A stretch of DNA of 64,000 bases from Prochlorococcus sp. AG-436-M02 (lineage in GTDB: Bacteria; Cyanobacteriota; Cyanobacteriia; PCC-6307; Cyanobiaceae), in NCBI GenBank assembly GCA_003212515.1, contig QCPL01000008.1, positions 1-64,000 of the forward strand, read 5' to 3'. The notes beneath the pieces are model-generated. The model saw only the letters and a program-made list of their open reading frames with translations. It was not told where the DNA came from and ran no database searches. Numbering within the stretch: position 1 is the stretch's first letter; each line of letters starts with the position of its first letter. This document shows positions 22,248 to 32,477 of this stretch, one piece after another. The position numbers and the translations under genes are program-made.

Positions 22248-23543
22248 TTAGATTTCGAGGCGCTCCCAAATCACATCTAAATTTCCTTGATGTATGTCTG
22301 TACTGAAGCAATTATTTAGCTGCTCTGAAGATAGTACGGAGGTGATTGACTCATCTGAATTAAGATTAGCCCGGAAATCTCCGGATTCTTTGTTCCATGC
22401 TTCATGAGCATGTTTTTGAACTAAGCCATAGGCTTGCTCACGTTGCATACCATTTTCTACAAGAGCTAAGAGTACGCGTTGGCTGAAAACCACGCCACCA
22501 TAGATATTCATATTTTTTATCATATTATTCTTATAAATTCCCAGTCCTTGAATTACGTCACTCATTTCTCTCAACATAAAATGAAGGGTCGTTGATACAT
22601 CTGGGAGCATCATTCTTTCTATAGAGCTGTGACTTATATCTCTCTCATGCCATAACGATACATTTTCGAGAGCAGCTACCACATAACTTCGCAGTACTCT
22701 TGCTAGGCCACTAATGCGCTCACTTCTAATTGGATTTCTTTTATGAGGCATAGCAGAACTTCCTTTTTGACCTTTTGCAAATCCTTCCTCTACTTCTAGT
22801 ACGTCAGTCCTTTGAAGGTTTCTTATTTCAGTTGCAAAACGATCTAGAGAGGAACCTATCAAAGCAAGCGTTTGTACATAACTTGCATGACGATCTCTTG
22901 AAATAACCTGTGTACTTGCCATATCAGGGGTTAATCCTAGAGAAGCACAAGTGATTTTTTCAATTTCAGGATCTGTATTTGCATAAGTGCCCATTGCACC
23001 ACTTATTTGCCCAACAGCAATTTCTTTTTCTAGTAACTCAAGCTTTTGCTTATTTCGATTAGTTTCAGCTAGCCATCCTGCAAGTTTGAAGCCAAAGGTA
23101 ATAGGCTCCCCATGGATTGCGTGTGACCTCCCAATCATTATTGTTGCTTTATGTTCTCGTGCTTTTTCTCGAATTATGTTTTGAAGGATGTTTATTTCTT
23201 CGATTAATAATTTTACTGAGGCTTTTAATTGCAAAGCCAGTCCAGTATCCAGGACATCACTGCTTGTCATCCCAACGTGAATAAAACGGCCTGAATCACC
23301 AATGTTTTCATTTAAATTTGTTAGGAAAGCAATGACGTCATGACGGACTTCTGATTCAATTTCAAGAATTCGTTTTGAACTAAATTTAGCTTTTTCGCGG
23401 ATGTCTTTCATTGCACTCAAAGGTATCTTGCCAAGCTTTAAGTTTGCTTCACAAGCAGCAAGCTCTACATCAAGCCAACTTTGGAACTTGGCTTGCTCCG
23501 TCCAAATTTTCCCCATTTCTGGGAGTGTGTAACGATCAATCAA
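22248..23543 (-). CDS. purB: adenylosuccinate lyase
   Basis: PurB removes fumarate at two steps of purine synthesis, from SAICAR and from adenylosuccinate. The signature GSSAMPHKRNP is present, as are TSSDVLDTGLALQL and GRSHAIHGEPITFG with the catalytic histidine. Length 431 is normal for the bacterial short form. An 86-residue hypothetical gene lies 45 bases upstream and fumC 62 bases downstream on the same strand. Confidence 0.96.
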   Translation of the reverse strand: MIDRYTLPEMGKIWTEQAKFQSWLDVELAACEANLKLGKIPLSAMKDIREKAKFSSKRILEIESEVRHDVIAFLTNLNENIGDSGRFIHVGMTSSDVLDTGLALQLKASVKLLIEEINILQNIIREKAREHKATIMIGRSHAIHGEPITFGFKLAGWLAETNRNKQKLELLEKEIAVGQISGAMGTYANTDPEIEKITCASLGLTPDMASTQVISRDRHASYVQTLALIGSSLDRFATEIRNLQRTDVLEVEEGFAKGQKGSSAMPHKRNPIRSERISGLARVLRSYVVAALENVSLWHERDISHSSIERMMLPDVSTTLHFMLREMSDVIQGLGIYKNNMIKNMNIYGGVVFSQRVLLALVENGMQREQAYGLVQKHAHEAWNKESGDFRANLNSDESITSVLSSEQLNNCFSTDIHQGNLDVIWERLEI

Positions 23544-23588
23544 AGGAATTTAGATTTTTCAAGAAAACCAGAACTAAGTTCTCGTTGT

Positions 23589-23849
23589 TTAAGCTGATTT
23601 TAGTCGGTGGTGTTCAACTTCCCAATGAATATATTGCCCCCATGTCTGTTGCCGAACAAAGCATCGTCCACCTTTACATGAAATTAATTGGAAAGGTGGT
23701 AAATCATGAGGCTGATTTTTTAACCTAACAAAACTTCCTGGCTGAAAAAGCTCTATCAGATTGGAACGTTTTGTAAGCGCAATTAAATTAAGGCGACCAT
23801 TTTCTGGTCTTTTTGGTTTTTGGGATGACTTAGAGCGTTTACCCTTCAC
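23589..23849 (-). CDS. conserved-type hypothetical protein, 86 aa
   Basis: I do not recognise a named family. The first 20 residues are strongly basic (MKGKRSKSSQKPKRPENGR) and the rest is a compact domain with LFQPGSFVRLKNQPHDLPPF and GRCFVRQQTWGQYIHWEV, which reads like a small beta-barrel fold. It shares direction with purB, 45 bases away. The gene is preferred over the overlapping rightward extension of the tlyA frame, whose translation there is not protein-like. Confidence 0.7.
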   Translation of the reverse strand: MKGKRSKSSQKPKRPENGRLNLIALTKRSNLIELFQPGSFVRLKNQPHDLPPFQLISCKGGRCFVRQQTWGQYIHWEVEHHRLKSA

Positions 23850-23949
23850 GTCCTTATGGGATGTTTATGACATAGATCCTCTAGTAGATTTTCTAAATTC
23901 ATCAACTTCTGCGGTTTTTATTCGGTTTCTTGTTTGCTTTTATGACGAT

Positions 23950-25124
<1,175 letters not shown>

Positions 25125-25130
25125 TTAGGA

Positions 25131-25352
25131 TTATAAGGAATATGCAATTTCAGGTACTGCATTTAGTGTTAATCCAGCTTCCCTTGCATCATTAGCAAGC
25201 ATGGTTGCATTGCATTTATTCAGAATTACTTGTTCAGATGAAATAGCTTCCCAATGGCTGCTTGCAAAATGAGTTTGCAGCCAAAGCATTCCATGAATAC
25301 TTGCAGCTCTTACATGTACTCGGTCATTGCAATTAATAAACCATATGTCCAT
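25131..25352 (-). CDS. hypothetical protein upstream of glnB, 73 aa
   Basis: A soluble protein with the N-terminus MDIWFINCNDRVHVRAAS followed by IHGMLWLQTHF, which looks conserved and probably structured, then a less striking helical end. I do not know a named domain. It is read with glnB: 42 bases separate them and the only good promoter lies upstream of this gene. A role linked to nitrogen status or to PII is plausible from position only. Confidence 0.75.
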   Translation of the reverse strand: MDIWFINCNDRVHVRAASIHGMLWLQTHFASSHWEAISSEQVILNKCNATMLANDAREAGLTLNAVPEIAYSL

Positions 25353-25376
25353 GAAGTAAGACTCTCTTAACTGACT

Positions 25377-25420
25377 CTATTAGCGGTCCTTGCGGGAAAA
25401 TTGTTTGTAATTGATGATAC
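25377..25420 (-). promoter_or_regulatory. NtcA-activated promoter of the 73-aa gene and glnB
   Basis: TGTATCATCAATTACA (25421-25406 on the minus strand) matches the NtcA box core GTA-N8-TAC with the extended TGTA/TACA ends. Twenty-four bases separate the inner GTA from a TAATAG that can act as -10 (25382-25377), the arrangement of promoters that NtcA activates from near -41. The 73-aa gene starts 25 bases after that -10. Box match is directly visible; activity is inferred. Confidence 0.72.
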
Positions 25421-25558
25421 ATATTTGTTTTTTCATTCGAAATCTATTCTGACTTAAAAGGTTTCAGCTTTGGAAAACGAATGTTTTGTGGGGACCCCTT
25501 GTAATTAATTAAGAAAGAATTAGCGTTTGTAAAGCCTATATTTTTATTTGAGATTCAA

Positions 25559-25945
25559 GTGAAAACAAATGGTCCTGATTTTTATGGGGAGAGACTCATT
25601 TCAGAGGCTGAAATTGTATGTTTCCCTAATCCAAGTCCTGAAAGGGATTATGAGATTTCAATAGAATTGCCTGAATTTACGTGCCAATGTCCATTCTCTG
25701 GTTATCCAGACTTTGCAGTAATTAGGTTGTTTTACCAGCCACTTGAAAAAGTTTTGGAACTTAAATCAATAAAACTCTATATAAATAGTTTTCGTAATAT
25801 AAAAATCTCTCATGAAGAAGTTGCTAATAAAATTTTAAATGATCTTGTTGCAGCTTCTAATCCTAGTTGGATGAAATTAGAAGCAGATTTTAATCCTCGT
25901 GGCAATGTCCACACTGTAATTCGAGTTTCCCATCACTTAAAATAG
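25559..25945 (+). CDS. queF: NADPH-dependent 7-cyano-7-deazaguanine reductase
   Basis: QueF reduces preQ0 to preQ1 in queuosine synthesis. This is the short unimodular type, 128 residues. The nucleophile cysteine is in [12 protein letters not shown], near residue 42, and the substrate-binding glutamate lies in [14 protein letters not shown]. The start is GTG and no in-frame ATG precedes the conserved region. It is divergent from the small gene upstream of glnB and its stop lies five bases from that of ccs1. Confidence 0.93.
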   Translation: MKTNGPDFYGERLISEAEIVCFPNPSPERDYEISIELPEFTCQCPFSGYPDFAVIRLFYQPLEKVLELKSIKLYINSFRNIKISHEEVANKILNDLVAASNPSWMKLEADFNPRGNVHTVIRVSHHLK

Positions 25946-25950
25946 AGCAC

Positions 25951-27240
25951 CTAATTTCTTGAGGCTGCTTTAACTATTAATGGAAATTGCCTGGCAAAAC
26001 CTATTGAGTTTCTATTTGCAGAGCCTCCTATATGTAATAAATTAGATTCTTTTTCTGCAATTACCCAAAGTTGCTTTGTTGATACTACACTAAAGATGCT
26101 ACCTATTAAACTTATTGCAAAACCTATATAAACAATAGGGACCCCTGGATCATATTTTAGTAAAATGCCACTACTAGGAATAATATTTATGACACTTATT
26201 TCAGATTCTCCATTTTGAATTACCCCACCTTGAGGCCTTGCTACTCCAATCGGAATTCCTGATTCACTATAAAATCTTATTGGACCTTTTTCACTCGATA
26301 CAGTTAATAGCATTGCTTCATTTGTATTATCTAATTTAGGAACCAAAACCCCCCAAACTTCATCTCCCAAGGCCTCAATCTTTTTAAGCGGTAGCTGCAA
26401 TTTCTGTTGCTTATTTATTTGAATAGTAATTGCTGCAAGAGCCCAGTCTGCTTGATAGACCGTCATTCCTCTAAAACGTAAAGGATGATTCACACTGATT
26501 TGTTTAGAGAAAATTTTATTGAAATCTTTATCACTTAATTCAATACTTGATCTGAATTGTTCTGGTTGCCCATTCGGACCTCTTTCAATTAGAAAGTCAG
26601 TTAAGTTTAAATTGATCTGATTTGATCCATTAGGACTCAATAGATTTAATGATCTTCCTGGGACAAGGAACCTTTCTACACGGACTCCTTCTAATACACC
26701 AAAGGTTGCTCCAATAATCAAAATTATTAGACCAAAATGGACCAAGGGAGGACCTACTCTACCTATCAATCCTTGCCTAGCAGCTAATCGCAACGATTTT
26801 TTGTTTACTTTCCATCCCGAAGTAATTAAATAACTCTCCAAGTTATCAATACTATTAGATTGCTTATCTATTCTAAAGGTTTGAGAAATTGCGAGTTTTT
26901 GTATTTGCTTAGGGTCTTTATAATCTATCCAAGCCATTGCTTTTTTGAGTGTAGGCCATTGCCTGCGCCAGCTACAAACAAGAAGAGATATAGATAACCA
27001 ACCAAGCAGACCTAAGAACCAAATGCTTGAATAGACATGATCAAATTGCATTTGAATTAACATTTGCCCATCAATCAATCCAAGGAATTTATGGACTTGA
27101 TATTTATCTATATAGGTTTCAGCTAGCTCTCCTTGAGGAAGTGAAGTCCCTATAGCGCTTGCAATGGCAATAAGAAAAAGAAGGATAATTGCAACTTTTA
27201 AACTTGATAAAGCAAAAAGAATCCTACGCAAATATTTCAT
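25951..27240 (-). CDS. ccs1: cytochrome c biogenesis protein Ccs1/CcsB (ResB domain)
   Basis: This is the ResB-type subunit of the System II haem lyase, which with CcsA attaches haem to thylakoid c-type cytochromes. Hydrophobic segments appear near residues 12-32, 70-90 and 165-185, then a large lumenal domain, and a last helix near 370-390 (GVPIVYIGFAISLIGSIFSVV). The histidine-bearing LVHFGLIILIIG region is present. Length 429 is normal. It begins four bases after ccdA, so the two are one transcript. Confidence 0.9.
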   Translation of the reverse strand: MKYLRRILFALSSLKVAIILLFLIAIASAIGTSLPQGELAETYIDKYQVHKFLGLIDGQMLIQMQFDHVYSSIWFLGLLGWLSISLLVCSWRRQWPTLKKAMAWIDYKDPKQIQKLAISQTFRIDKQSNSIDNLESYLITSGWKVNKKSLRLAARQGLIGRVGPPLVHFGLIILIIGATFGVLEGVRVERFLVPGRSLNLLSPNGSNQINLNLTDFLIERGPNGQPEQFRSSIELSDKDFNKIFSKQISVNHPLRFRGMTVYQADWALAAITIQINKQQKLQLPLKKIEALGDEVWGVLVPKLDNTNEAMLLTVSSEKGPIRFYSESGIPIGVARPQGGVIQNGESEISVINIIPSSGILLKYDPGVPIVYIGFAISLIGSIFSVVSTKQLWVIAEKESNLLHIGGSANRNSIGFARQFPLIVKAASRN

Positions 27241-27244
27241 TTAC

Positions 27245-27898
27245 TTATAGCCATTTTGAAAATAGCGATAACAATCCAGTAGTTAAAAAGATTACCCCGC
27301 TTAAAGATGGTATCCATTGACTAATCCCACGCATTGACAAAAGTTTTGGAATTGCAGCAGCAGTTGTTCCAGCTAATAAAAGAGGAATAACTTGACCAAA
27401 ACCAAAGCATGCTAAAAGAATTACACCACTAGTGGGATTACCATTTTTAGCGATCCAAGCTAAAAGAACAGCTAAAACTGGAGTTGTGCAAGGCGAAGAT
27501 GCTAGCCCAAATGTTATTCCGGCAGTTATTGGCATCAGTGGTGCAGGTATTTTTTCTTTCCAAGCATCAATATCAGGTCCATTGGGAAACCTTATTTGAA
27601 GAATCCCTAGGAGATTTAATCCCATTAGAACCATGATCGATGGAACTAAGAAGCCTATTGCTGAAGGGATTTGACCATAAACCTTCCCTAGTAGTCCGCT
27701 GAGACTTCCTAATATGACAAGAGATAGAACTATTCCACTGCAGAAGATTAGGCTTTTCAAAAATGGATTTTGTTCTTTATTAAACCCTCCTAAGTAAGCA
27801 ACAGTTACAGGCAAAAGTGACAAAGAACAAGGTCCAAGGCTAGTAAGCAAACCTCCGGCAAAAATGATAATTAGTGTTAATGGGCTAGGTGACTCCAA
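27245..27898 (-). CDS. ccdA: CcdA-type thiol transporter for cytochrome c maturation
   Basis: CcdA passes reducing power across the membrane to keep the haem-binding cysteines of apocytochrome c reduced. Six hydrophobic helices are seen; the redox cysteines are in SLGPCSLSLLPV (first helix) and SSPCTTPVLAV (fourth helix). The listed start TTG 27898 has no clear ribosome site. The frame stays open for about 37 codons further upstream and reads like a normal N-terminus (SIFNLAISDLAQRS), yet contains no ATG, GTG or TTG. The true start may be an ATT or CTG codon. ccs1 follows four bases later. Confidence 0.88.
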   Translation of the reverse strand: MESPSPLTLIIIFAGGLLTSLGPCSLSLLPVTVAYLGGFNKEQNPFLKSLIFCSGIVLSLVILGSLSGLLGKVYGQIPSAIGFLVPSIMVLMGLNLLGILQIRFPNGPDIDAWKEKIPAPLMPITAGITFGLASSPCTTPVLAVLLAWIAKNGNPTSGVILLACFGFGQVIPLLLAGTTAAAIPKLLSMRGISQWIPSLSGVIFLTTGLLSLFSKWL

Positions 27899-28008
27899 GC
27901 CATAGCTAATAATTTGCTCACTACGTTGAGCTAAATCAGATATCGCAAGATTGAAAATCGAAATAATAAAAATGAGCAGTGTCCCTATAAATCTAAACTT
28001 TAAAATAT

Positions 28009-29247
28009 CTAATTGAGCTTCTTCTTAATTTTCAACCCTCCTATTAAGCCGCTAGATTCAAGCGAGCATCTTAATAGAAGTCCCCCAATCAGAAAACTCG
28101 AGATCAGTGAGTTTCCACCGTAACTTATGAAAGGAAGAGGCAAACCAGTGGTGGGCATTGCTCCTGATGTAACAGCTAAATGCATAATGGATTGACCAAT
28201 TAGCATTGTGCTACAACCAATTGATATGAGTTTTGAATAGTTATTCCGACTTCGCAAAGATATTCTTAATCCAAGAAATGCGATTAAAATAAAAAATATT
28301 ATGAGCATGAAAGAACCTATAAAGCCAAATTCTTCAGCAAAAACAGAGAAAATAAAATCTGTATTTAGAAAAGGTAGGTACAAAAGCTTTTGGGTTGATA
28401 ATCCATATCCTTCTCCAAACCATCCTCCAGAACCTATGGCAAGAAGACTTTGTATGAGTTGGTATCCGTTCCCATGAGGGTCTTCCCATGGATTTAAAAA
28501 TGAAGTAACTCGTAAAAGTTGATATTCATGCCTTGTAATACTAAATATCCCAAGTCCTATCCCTGATAATGCTGATAAGAAAAGATTTTTAAAACTTACA
28601 CCTGCAGATAGTGCAATCATCCAAATGAGAATACCTATCAGAGCAGCTGTACTTAGGTTAGGTTGTTTTAAAATTAGAATAATTAAAGTTCCAAAAATGC
28701 TTAATTCTAAAAGCTTTTGTCCATTTTTTATTCGTTCCCATTGTGCAAAAAGATTGGCTGCTTGAAGAATTAAAAATGGTTTAACTAATTCAGACGGCTG
28801 GATTCTAATAGGACCAAGAATCAACCATCTTGAAGCGCCATTAATATTACTTCCAAAAACAAGAGTAGCTACCACTAAGAATAGGCAAATCAGTAAACAA
28901 CTTTTGGAAATTCTAAGCCAACTTCTTAAGTTAATTGATATAGCTAACCAAGCAATCGCCCAGCTTGTAAAAAGCCACATCAATTGACGCTTTATGAAAT
29001 AACTGCCTTCACCCATTTCTCTAGTTGCGACCCACCAACTTGCAGAGCCAAGAATACAGAGACCAGCAATACTCCAAAAAACCATAAGAGCTAATAATAA
29101 TCTTGCTTCTGCAGGCCATAGTTGCCAGGGAAGTGGAAAAAACTTACTCAGCAATGGATTTCTGTATATATTTCTTGCAAAATAATTAGTCGATATCTTT
29201 TTGGAAAGAGATCCTCCACCAACTCTTTTGATAGTAGGAGTTCTCAA
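28009..29247 (-). CDS. ftsW: FtsW/RodA/SpoVE family peptidoglycan polymerase
   Basis: A 412-residue SEDS protein with about ten membrane helices. The family signature TTGLPLPFISYGGNS is near residue 366, and NGASRWLILGPIRIQPSEL is present near residue 135. SEDS proteins polymerise glycan strands; cyanobacteria have FtsW for division. The FtsW rather than RodA call rests on the general sequence and is moderately sure. The gene is divergent from the ATP synthase operon. Confidence 0.88.
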   Translation of the reverse strand: MRTPTIKRVGGGSLSKKISTNYFARNIYRNPLLSKFFPLPWQLWPAEARLLLALMVFWSIAGLCILGSASWWVATREMGEGSYFIKRQLMWLFTSWAIAWLAISINLRSWLRISKSCLLICLFLVVATLVFGSNINGASRWLILGPIRIQPSELVKPFLILQAANLFAQWERIKNGQKLLELSIFGTLIILILKQPNLSTAALIGILIWMIALSAGVSFKNLFLSALSGIGLGIFSITRHEYQLLRVTSFLNPWEDPHGNGYQLIQSLLAIGSGGWFGEGYGLSTQKLLYLPFLNTDFIFSVFAEEFGFIGSFMLIIFFILIAFLGLRISLRSRNNYSKLISIGCSTMLIGQSIMHLAVTSGAMPTTGLPLPFISYGGNSLISSFLIGGLLLRCSLESSGLIGGLKIKKKLN

Positions 29248-29640
29248 AGCCGTTTACTAAAATCGCTTCTTCTATTGAGCCGCTTAAAAGGCAATTTGCC
29301 AAGTTTTGTTATATATATATTTGAAAAAAATTATGCTCGGTCAATTTTTGTATGAAGTGATATTCCTAATTTAAAAATTTAAAAAAAATTTCCAAATAAC
29401 AAGGTGTTTATGTTTAATTAATTTTTTGAGCTTCAAGACAAGTAATTTATTTTTAGAGAAGACCTAATTTATAAATTAGGGTTCTCATCTTTTGTTGAGG
29501 ATATTTTTCTTTAAGAAACTTTGATTTTTTGACTTCTTTATCTGATCGATCGTAAAAAAAACCATCTTTTTAAGGGACTTTCAAGTTCGAACACAGTTTT
29601 TTTACCTACTGCATGGTAGATTCCCCGGGCCTTTGAAGCA
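29248..29640. other. intergenic region between ftsW and the ATP synthase operon
   Basis: About 390 bases without a gene. It must hold the promoters of ftsW (leftward) and of the eight-gene atp operon (rightward). A perfect 18-base palindrome lies near the middle (listed separately). TTGACT at 29529-29534 with TAAAAA 18 bases later is a weak candidate promoter for the atp operon. The rest is AT-rich with T and A runs and no coding signal. Confidence 0.6.
29456..29486. repeat. perfect palindrome upstream of the atp operon
   Basis: CCTAATTTATAAATTAGG (29463-29480) is an exact 18-base inverted repeat. GAGAA on the left and TTCTC on the right extend the symmetry with one bulge, for a total of 31 bases. 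It lacks a following T-run in either direction, so it is more like an operator or RNA hairpin than a terminator. Its role is unknown. Confidence 0.55.
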
Positions 29641-30129
29641 TTGGAGCCTTTGTTGGCATCCTCACCTTTTACAACTTCATCTAACTCCCTAAGTGGAGAT
29701 AGTGACTTGTGTTCAAGTATGGAGGCCAGTAAAAGACTGAAGATTTCAGAGGACCTTGAATCTCCGGAAATTAATTCTGTAGATTTATCTGCCGAATATG
29801 CGTTGCTTCAGCTACGCATTTTTAGGATTAACCTTGCTATAACAGCTTTTGCAGTTGTAGTTTCAGTCCTTTTTGTTGATTTAAATGCTGCTATTAGTCT
29901 TCTTTTAGGGGCATGTTCAGGAATCCTTTATTTTAGGCTACTTGCTAAAAGTATTGGTTCTCTTGGCAAATCTTCCTCTTCGGTTAGCAAGGTCCAATTG
30001 ATTGTTCCTGTAGCACTAGTTTTGGTAGTTGCAAAATTACCTGAACTTCATTTGCTTCCTGCTTTGGTCGGTTTCTTGCTTTATAAGCCATCTTTAATCA
30101 TCCAGTTTTTATTTGAGCCTTACTCTTAA
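29641..30129 (+). CDS. atp1: ATP synthase protein I
   Basis: AtpI is a small membrane protein that helps assemble the c-ring. Four hydrophobic helices are seen: NLAITAFAVVVSVLFV, AAISLLLGACSGILYF, VQLIVPVALVLVVAKL and LLPALVGFLLYKP. It is the first gene of the operon, as in other cyanobacteria. The ORF-track start is TTG 29641; ATG 29719 (MEASKRLK, 136 residues) is equally possible, and neither has a clear ribosome site. It is followed 87 bases later by the a subunit gene. Confidence 0.85.
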   Translation: MEPLLASSPFTTSSNSLSGDSDLCSSMEASKRLKISEDLESPEINSVDLSAEYALLQLRIFRINLAITAFAVVVSVLFVDLNAAISLLLGACSGILYFRLLAKSIGSLGKSSSSVSKVQLIVPVALVLVVAKLPELHLLPALVGFLLYKPSLIIQFLFEPYS

Positions 30130-30216
30130 AAAATCTGCTTGATTGATTTGTTGATGCTTTTTAAAGGCTGAATTAAGACTCAATGTCGCCTTTGCGATTT
30201 TTAATTTTTTTATAAA

Positions 30217-30942
30217 ATGGGTACCTCTCCATTTGTTTTACCTTTTGCTGCACTTGAAGTTGGGCAACACCTTTATTGGCAGTTTGGAAAATTAAGGATT
30301 CATGGACAGGTTTTCATGACCTCCTGGATTCTTATTGGTGCTTTGCTAACTCTTGTTGTAGTTGGCACTAAAAAGATGGAACGTGACCCTAAGGGCGTTC
30401 AAAATTTACTTGAGTTCCTTTGGGATTACATCCGAGATTTGGCTCGCACCCAGATTGGAGAAAAAGTCTATAGAGACTGGATGCCATTTATAGGAACTCT
30501 TTTCTTGTTCATTTTTGTGAGCAATTGGGGGGGAGCCTTAATTCCATGGAAGTTAATTGAACTCCCTAGTGGAGAACTAGGAGCTCCTACAGCTGATATC
30601 AATACAACTGTCGCATTAGCTCTGTTGGTGTCACTTTCATACTTTTATGCGGGCTTGAGCAATAAAGGATTGCGTTACTTCGAGTACTACGTTCATCCAA
30701 CACCAATCATGCTCCCATTCAAGATTGTTGAAGATTTCACCAAGCCTCTCTCTCTTTCCTTCCGTTTATTTGGAAACATATTGGCTGATGAACTTGTTGT
30801 CGCGGTACTTGTTTTTCTAGTACCACTTGTTCTTCCTGTTCCAGTAATGTTCCTTGGCTTGTTTACCAGTGCTATTCAAGCCTTGATTTTTGCAACTTTA
30901 GCTGCTTACTACATCGGTGAAGCAGTGGAAGAGCATCATTAA
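30217..30942 (+). CDS. atpB: ATP synthase subunit a
   Basis: Subunit a forms the two proton half-channels next to the c-ring in the thylakoid membrane. The essential arginine lies in [16 protein letters not shown] near residue 189, and the last helix holds [16 protein letters not shown]. Five or more hydrophobic helices and a length of 241 fit the family. The ATG start is clear. Confidence 0.96.
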   Translation: MGTSPFVLPFAALEVGQHLYWQFGKLRIHGQVFMTSWILIGALLTLVVVGTKKMERDPKGVQNLLEFLWDYIRDLARTQIGEKVYRDWMPFIGTLFLFIFVSNWGGALIPWKLIELPSGELGAPTADINTTVALALLVSLSYFYAGLSNKGLRYFEYYVHPTPIMLPFKIVEDFTKPLSLSFRLFGNILADELVVAVLVFLVPLVLPVPVMFLGLFTSAIQALIFATLAAYYIGEAVEEHH

Positions 30943-31040
30943 TCAAAACTTTTGTTGCTAGAAATTATTTGTTTTTCTGGCAAAACCCTTGCGAATAGGT
31001 TCAATTTTTTTTGGACCCATCTTATTGATTATGAGATTGA

Positions 31041-31361
<321 letters not shown>

Positions 31362-31454
31362 GCAACTTCTAATCGGGAGGTTGATCTTTAAACAAATTTT
31401 TTTAGTTTGCTTTTAGATCTTCCTCAAATCTGATTTGAGAATTTCTTTCTCAAG

Positions 31455-31482
31455 CTCTTAATACTTCATTAAGAGTCTTTTT
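31455..31482 (+). terminator. hairpin plus T-run between atpE and the b' gene
   Basis: CTCTTAAT-acttc-ATTAAGAG is a perfect eight-base stem followed by TCTTTTT. It sits within the operon, 22 bases before the start of the b' gene, so it can only be a partial terminator or an mRNA-stabilising 3' end for the atpE message. A second inverted repeat (CTCAAATC-t-GATTTGAG, 31423-31439) precedes it. Confidence 0.55.
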
Positions 31483-31503
31483 AAACTCACGATCGCCTGC
31501 TAA

Positions 31504-31965
31504 ATGTCCAGCTTGCTTCTCTTTGGTGCTAGTGAGGGAGGTCTATTTGACTTTGATGCAACTCTGCCTCTTATGGCAGCCCAGGTTGTACTCCTCACCT
31601 ACATCCTTAACGTTCTTTTCTTTAAACCTGTCGGTAAGGTTGTTGAAGAGAGAGAAGACTATGTTTTAACTAGTCGTACCGAGGCTAAGAAGAAGCTCGC
31701 TGAGGTTGAAAAGCTTGAGAACGATTTAAAAAATCAGCTAAAAGGCGCACGCCAGGCTGCTCAAAAAGTTATTTCTGAAGCTGAAGCAGACTCTGAAAAG
31801 CTTTATAAGGAAGCTCTAGCGTTGGCTAATTCTGAGGCTAATGCTTCTAGAGAAAAAGTAAGAAAAGAGATTGATTCTCAAAGGGAATCTGCTCTTAATC
31901 AGCTTAAGTCAGATGCTGACAAGCTTGGTGATCTGATTGTTCAAAAGTTATTGGCAGCTAAATGA
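31504..31965 (+). CDS. atpF2: ATP synthase subunit b'
   Basis: Cyanobacteria and plastids have two different b-type stator subunits; this is b'. The 153-residue protein has an N-terminal membrane helix ([22 protein letters not shown]) and a long charged coiled coil rich in lysine, glutamate and alanine. Its stop overlaps the atpF start as ATGA (31962-31965). Some annotations use the name atpG for this gene. Confidence 0.94.
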   Translation: MSSLLLFGASEGGLFDFDATLPLMAAQVVLLTYILNVLFFKPVGKVVEEREDYVLTSRTEAKKKLAEVEKLENDLKNQLKGARQAAQKVISEAEADSEKLYKEALALANSEANASREKVRKEIDSQRESALNQLKSDADKLGDLIVQKLLAAK

Positions 31966-32477
31966 ACTACTCACTGATTTTTGCAACTGAAGGATTTGGT
32001 TTGAATCTCAATTTATTTGAGACAAATTTATTGAATCTTGCTGTTGTAGTTTTTGGTCTTTATAAATTTCTTCCTAATTTTTTAGGAAGCATGCTTGAGA
32101 AAAGACGATCTTCAATTTTGCAGGATCTCAAAGATGCTGAAGATCGTTTAGTGGATGCTTCCAAAGCTCTTAAGCAAGCACAATTAGATCTTTCATCAGC
32201 TGAGAAAAAAGCTGACAAAATTAGAACGGATTGTGAGGCTAGAGCCGAATCAATTCGCCTAGAGAGTGAGAAACGTACTGTTTTAGAAATGGCGAGAATC
32301 AAGCAAGGAGCTGCTTCTGATCTCAACGTAGAAGCTGCAAGAGTAAGTAATCAACTTCGAAGAGAGGCTGCAGAATTAGCAATTGAAAAAGCAATGTCTA
32401 GTCTTTCAGGAAAACTTGACGAAAAAGCTCAAGACAAGTTTTTAAGACAGTCCATTAAAAATATTGGAGATATTTAG
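31962..32477 (+). CDS. atpF: ATP synthase subunit b
   Basis: The second stator subunit, 171 residues. A membrane helix ([20 protein letters not shown]) near the N-terminus is followed by a long coiled coil with repeated charged residues. It is translationally coupled with b' through ATGA, and the atpH start follows directly after its stop without a spacer base. Confidence 0.95.
   Translation: MNYSLIFATEGFGLNLNLFETNLLNLAVVVFGLYKFLPNFLGSMLEKRRSSILQDLKDAEDRLVDASKALKQAQLDLSSAEKKADKIRTDCEARAESIRLESEKRTVLEMARIKQGAASDLNVEAARVSNQLRREAAELAIEKAMSSLSGKLDEKAQDKFLRQSIKNIGDI

Noticed and set aside
20791-23543. fumC and purB as a recent tandem duplication
   Set aside because: They share a superfamily fold and signature but are far too different in sequence; both are standard members of their own families.
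23761-23949. N-terminal extension of the tlyA ORF
   Set aside because: The added 63 residues overlap the 86-aa gene on the other strand; the S4 domain begins at ATG 23950.
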